64,000 nt of DNA from JAPOVO01 sp026708165 (GTDB taxonomy: Bacteria > Chloroflexota > UBA11872 > VXNJ01). A program made the position numbers and the translations under genes. Positions within the stretch are counted from its first letter, which is position 1, and every line of letters begins with the position of its first letter. The DNA lies in contig OZ242360.1 of NCBI GenBank assembly GCA_965208775.1, positions 1,426,001-1,490,000 on the forward strand. Reading direction: 5' to 3'. Below are positions 61,987 to 64,000 of the stretch, in pieces. Under the pieces are notes generated by a model that saw nothing but the letters and a program-made list of their open reading frames with translations, was not told the DNA's origin and made no database searches.

Positions 61987-63636
61987 ATGAGCACGTCCGC
62001 ACTCGATCCGGCGATGCCCATCGACAACTCACCTCATGAATTGCCCCGAGCTCCAATGATAAACCGTTTGGACGACGGATCGCGGGCGGCCATCAGGCGG
62101 TTGACGGCCGGGCGTGCCGGGAACCGCGCAAAACGACCTAGTAGGGTCGAGCTGCCGGTGGGATCGCGCCACGCTCTAACTTACCGACTTCACGCCTACT
62201 GGTCGAAGAAACCTCACGAGGTCTTGCGAGAATGTATCGAGTCACTGACCCGACCGGGGGAAGTTGTGCTCGATCCGTTCTGCGGGTCTGGCGGAACGCT
62301 GGTAGTAGCGGCGATGCTGGGGCGGCGGGCGATCGGAGTGGACAGGTCACCCGCAGCCGCGTTCATCTCTCAAAGCGCTCTAAGCCTGCCTCCGGCCGCG
62401 AAAGTCCACGCGGCCTGGTCGGCTTTGCTGGAACGAATCGAACCCGAAATTAAGCCGCTGTACACGACGGTGTGCCACCGGTGCAACGGTCCGGCGGTCA
62501 TCAGGTACACGGTGATTGCCGACAATTTCAGATGTTCGATTTGCAGGTCCGAGTTTGCAGCCGATCGGGCACCGCGGACCGGAGGCGCCAGGCATTGCCC
62601 CGAATGCGATGCGAAGCTAGCCCGCAGCCCAGAAAGGACCGGCGCGATCGCGGTCGAAACATCCGCGGAATGTGAGGCCGAATGCAAGCCCCGCGCCTTC
62701 AGGCGCTGTCGTGACGATTGCGACCCCGGAGCAGCTTCATATTTCGACAAATACGACCTATCCAAGATCCGCGAGGTTGACGAGATGCAGGTTTCGGCAT
62801 GGCGGCCGACCGACAGATTTCCCCAAGGGCTTAAGACCGCCGAACTCTTCGGCAAAGGAATAGAGAGGATCGACGCGCTATTCACGCGGCGGAACCTGAA
62901 AGCGCTCGCCGTGCTTCGTGAAGCGATCGACGAACTGCCGCCTGAGCACCGGACTCCAATGCTCTTCTGCTTTACGGCCGCACTAACCAGTCTCACACTC
63001 AAGTCGCAGCACGTTGAGGGAGGTGGCGGATACCTGCCTGGGATGTACTACATTCCTCCGGTGCGCAAGGAACGCAACCCGCTATTCTCGTATCGCCGGA
63101 TAGTCGGCCAAGTGGCGCGGGGAGCGGACGAGATGCACTCGCATAGCTGCTTCCGGAGCAGCAACACCTGGGTGGGCGTAGGGTCGGCGACGGACCTAGG
63201 CCACATCGGCGACGAGACGATCGACTTCGTATTCCTCGATCCACCGTACTCGGACAAGATTCAATTCTCCGAGCTCAACTTCGTCTGGGAGAGTTGGCTC
63301 GGAGTGGTAGAAGATTGGGGAGATCAAGAGATTGTTCTAAACCGCGCACGAGGCAGAACGCTCGTCGAGTGGGAGAACCAGATCTGTCTCGTAGCCGCCG
63401 AGGTCTTCAGAGTACTCAAACCCGGAAGCAGGATGGCGCTCACGTATGACGACCCCAGGCAAGGCACATGGCCGGTGCTGCTAAGCGCATTGAAGCGGGC
63501 TGGGTTCGACGAGATGAGCGCGCACAGCTCATACGCGGTACGGCAGCAGACATTCGTTCAGCGCCGCAGCTCCGGCGCAAGCAAGCGAGACACCCTTATC
63601 GTGTTTGGAAAGCCTCAGGATAGTGGCGCCTCGTAA
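61987..63636 (+). CDS. DNA methyltransferase with zinc-ribbon insertion
   Basis: 549 residues. HAYWSKKPHEVL precedes SAM-binding motif I LDPFCGSGGTLVVAA (96-110) and GVDRSP; a cysteine-rich insertion (C163-x2-C166, C183-x2-C186, C204-x2-C207 and further cysteines near 229-246) probably forms zinc ribbons in the target-recognition part; the catalytic motif IV FLDPPYSDKIQFSE lies at 416-429. Order I-TRD-IV with DPPY indicates an amino-methyltransferase (N6-adenine or N4-cytosine) acting on DNA. It overlaps the small gene at 63623. No restriction enzyme is visible inside the window. Confidence 0.88.
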   Translation: MSTSALDPAMPIDNSPHELPRAPMINRLDDGSRAAIRRLTAGRAGNRAKRPSRVELPVGSRHALTYRLHAYWSKKPHEVLRECIESLTRPGEVVLDPFCGSGGTLVVAAMLGRRAIGVDRSPAAAFISQSALSLPPAAKVHAAWSALLERIEPEIKPLYTTVCHRCNGPAVIRYTVIADNFRCSICRSEFAADRAPRTGGARHCPECDAKLARSPERTGAIAVETSAECEAECKPRAFRRCRDDCDPGAASYFDKYDLSKIREVDEMQVSAWRPTDRFPQGLKTAELFGKGIERIDALFTRRNLKALAVLREAIDELPPEHRTPMLFCFTAALTSLTLKSQHVEGGGGYLPGMYYIPPVRKERNPLFSYRRIVGQVARGADEMHSHSCFRSSNTWVGVGSATDLGHIGDETIDFVFLDPPYSDKIQFSELNFVWESWLGVVEDWGDQEIVLNRARGRTLVEWENQICLVAAEVFRVLKPGSRMALTYDDPRQGTWPVLLSALKRAGFDEMSAHSSYAVRQQTFVQRRSSGASKRDTLIVFGKPQDSGAS

Positions 63637-63835
63637 GTTGACGCAGGCTGAGCGAAACGAACTTCGAAGCCTGCTCCGGCAGTGGGACAGGGCAGCGGCA
63701 AACGTCAGGAGTCTGCTCAACTCGGAGGGATGGACCGAATCGGGATTCGACTTCGCCAGGCTCCGAGAAGCAGTGGACGTAAGGGCGGAAGTCGAGAACG
63801 CCATTCTCGGATTCTGGAGCAGGGTTCGTGGGTAA
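63623..63835 (+). CDS. Tiny helical protein overlapping the methylase
   Basis: About 70 residues from a GTG inside the last codons of the methylase (overlap 14 bases); an upstream in-frame TTG at 63605 is an alternative. KLTQAERNELRSLLRQWDRA and LREAVDVRAEVENAILGFW are amphipathic helices. Tight overlap indicates coupled translation with the methylase, so it may be a subunit or regulator. No family recognised. Confidence 0.55.
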   Translation: MAPRKLTQAERNELRSLLRQWDRAAANVRSLLNSEGWTESGFDFARLREAVDVRAEVENAILGFWSRVRG

Positions 63836-64000
63836 CCGCTAGATATAGAAAAAAGCTACGAAAAAACAGATTGACCTACTATAAGTAGTAGCTCCAAACG
63901 ATCATCAGGCGCGAACGTGTCTATAATGCGATTGTTGCGCGCGTCTTTAGGGAGATGCTACGGCCGGGGGGCTTGGGGGCCGGGGGCGCATTGGACAACT
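63836..64000 (+). promoter_or_regulatory. Right-edge spacer with a TATAAT box
   Basis: AT-richer than the rest. CTACTATAAGTAG (63876-63888) is a short palindrome just after TTGACC, and TATAAT at 63922 could be the -10 of a gene outside the window, although no good -35 lies 17 bases upstream. A 15-codon frame from ATG 63956 reaches the edge with only GGGAG directly before it and cannot be called. Confidence 0.35.

Noticed and set aside
63956..64000. Possible start of a gene at the right edge
   Set aside because: Only 15 Gly-rich codons are visible and the purine stretch abuts the ATG, so there is no evidence for translation.

Overview
The window is about 62% GC, gene-dense and bacterial. It reads like a Chloroflexota chromosome, probably Dehalococcoidia or SAR202-type. 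That placement rests on a 16S rRNA gene with no 23S/5S behind it, a class II (B12-dependent) ribonucleotide reductase, NuoE/NuoF, a nickel superoxide dismutase, four Gfo/Idh/MocA oxidoreductases, RraA- and CehA-type enzymes, lipoproteins with Thr/Pro-rich linkers and many TTG starts. It is an inference; a 16S comparison would settle it. There is no phage, CRISPR array, transposase or plasmid module, so this is mostly ordinary chromosome.

Layout. 1-2.7 kb: partial transaldolase-like gene, DUF5069 gene, a stand-alone nitrile hydratase alpha-like gene, an oxidoreductase. 2.9-7.1 kb: a minus-strand copper/periplasm cassette with two His-rich proteins, a CopC-CopD-cytochrome c fusion and a small membrane protein. 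7.1-11.8 kb: tRNA-Glu, an ornithine cyclodeaminase-type gene, an unknown gene, then the unit 16S rRNA - RNase P RNA - initiator tRNA on the minus strand. 12-17 kb: sodN-sodX, a repeat-rich gap, a homocysteine methyltransferase, a SIMPL protein, an oxidoreductase, a TrkA protein. 17.3-27.4 kb: the nrdJ operon behind two phased NrdR boxes, RidA, an aldo/keto reductase, then an iron-box-controlled FbpABC ferric iron transporter followed by a histone-deacetylase-fold gene.

27.4-35 kb (minus strand): sugar-phosphate operon (PGI/PMI and phosphohexomutase) with an upstream sugar epimerase, a class III aminotransferase, an SH3 lipoprotein, an Asp/Glu racemase and an oxidoreductase. 35-48.5 kb: nfo-cof-tsaC operon, a zinc-ribbon gene, thrC-hom, AI-2E transporter, epimerase, threonine aldolase, a frameshifted HypE/AIR-synthase-like gene, DUF4126-like protein, nucleotidyltransferase, LysM protein, GNAT, DedA. 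49-57 kb: catabolic group with RraA, amidohydrolase, CehA/McbA metallohydrolase, an HTH-metallo-beta-lactamase fusion, an oxidoreductase and an M20 amidohydrolase. 57-64 kb: DUF5666 protein, cyclophilin lipoprotein, RecB-type nuclease, NuoE-NuoF, and a zinc-ribbon DNA methylase with a tiny overlapping partner at the edge.

The most unusual item is the 16S-rnpB-tRNA-fMet arrangement. The RNase P RNA gene ends six bases before the initiator tRNA, whose 5' end RNase P must cut. The 16S precursor also has its own long leader/trailer stem. The best regulatory signals are paired NrdR boxes 31 bp apart upstream of nrdJ and a DtxR/IdeR-like palindrome at the start of the iron-transport operon. I did not find a convincing, wholly new multi-gene defence or biosynthetic system; the methylase locus at the right edge is the only candidate and is cut by the window.
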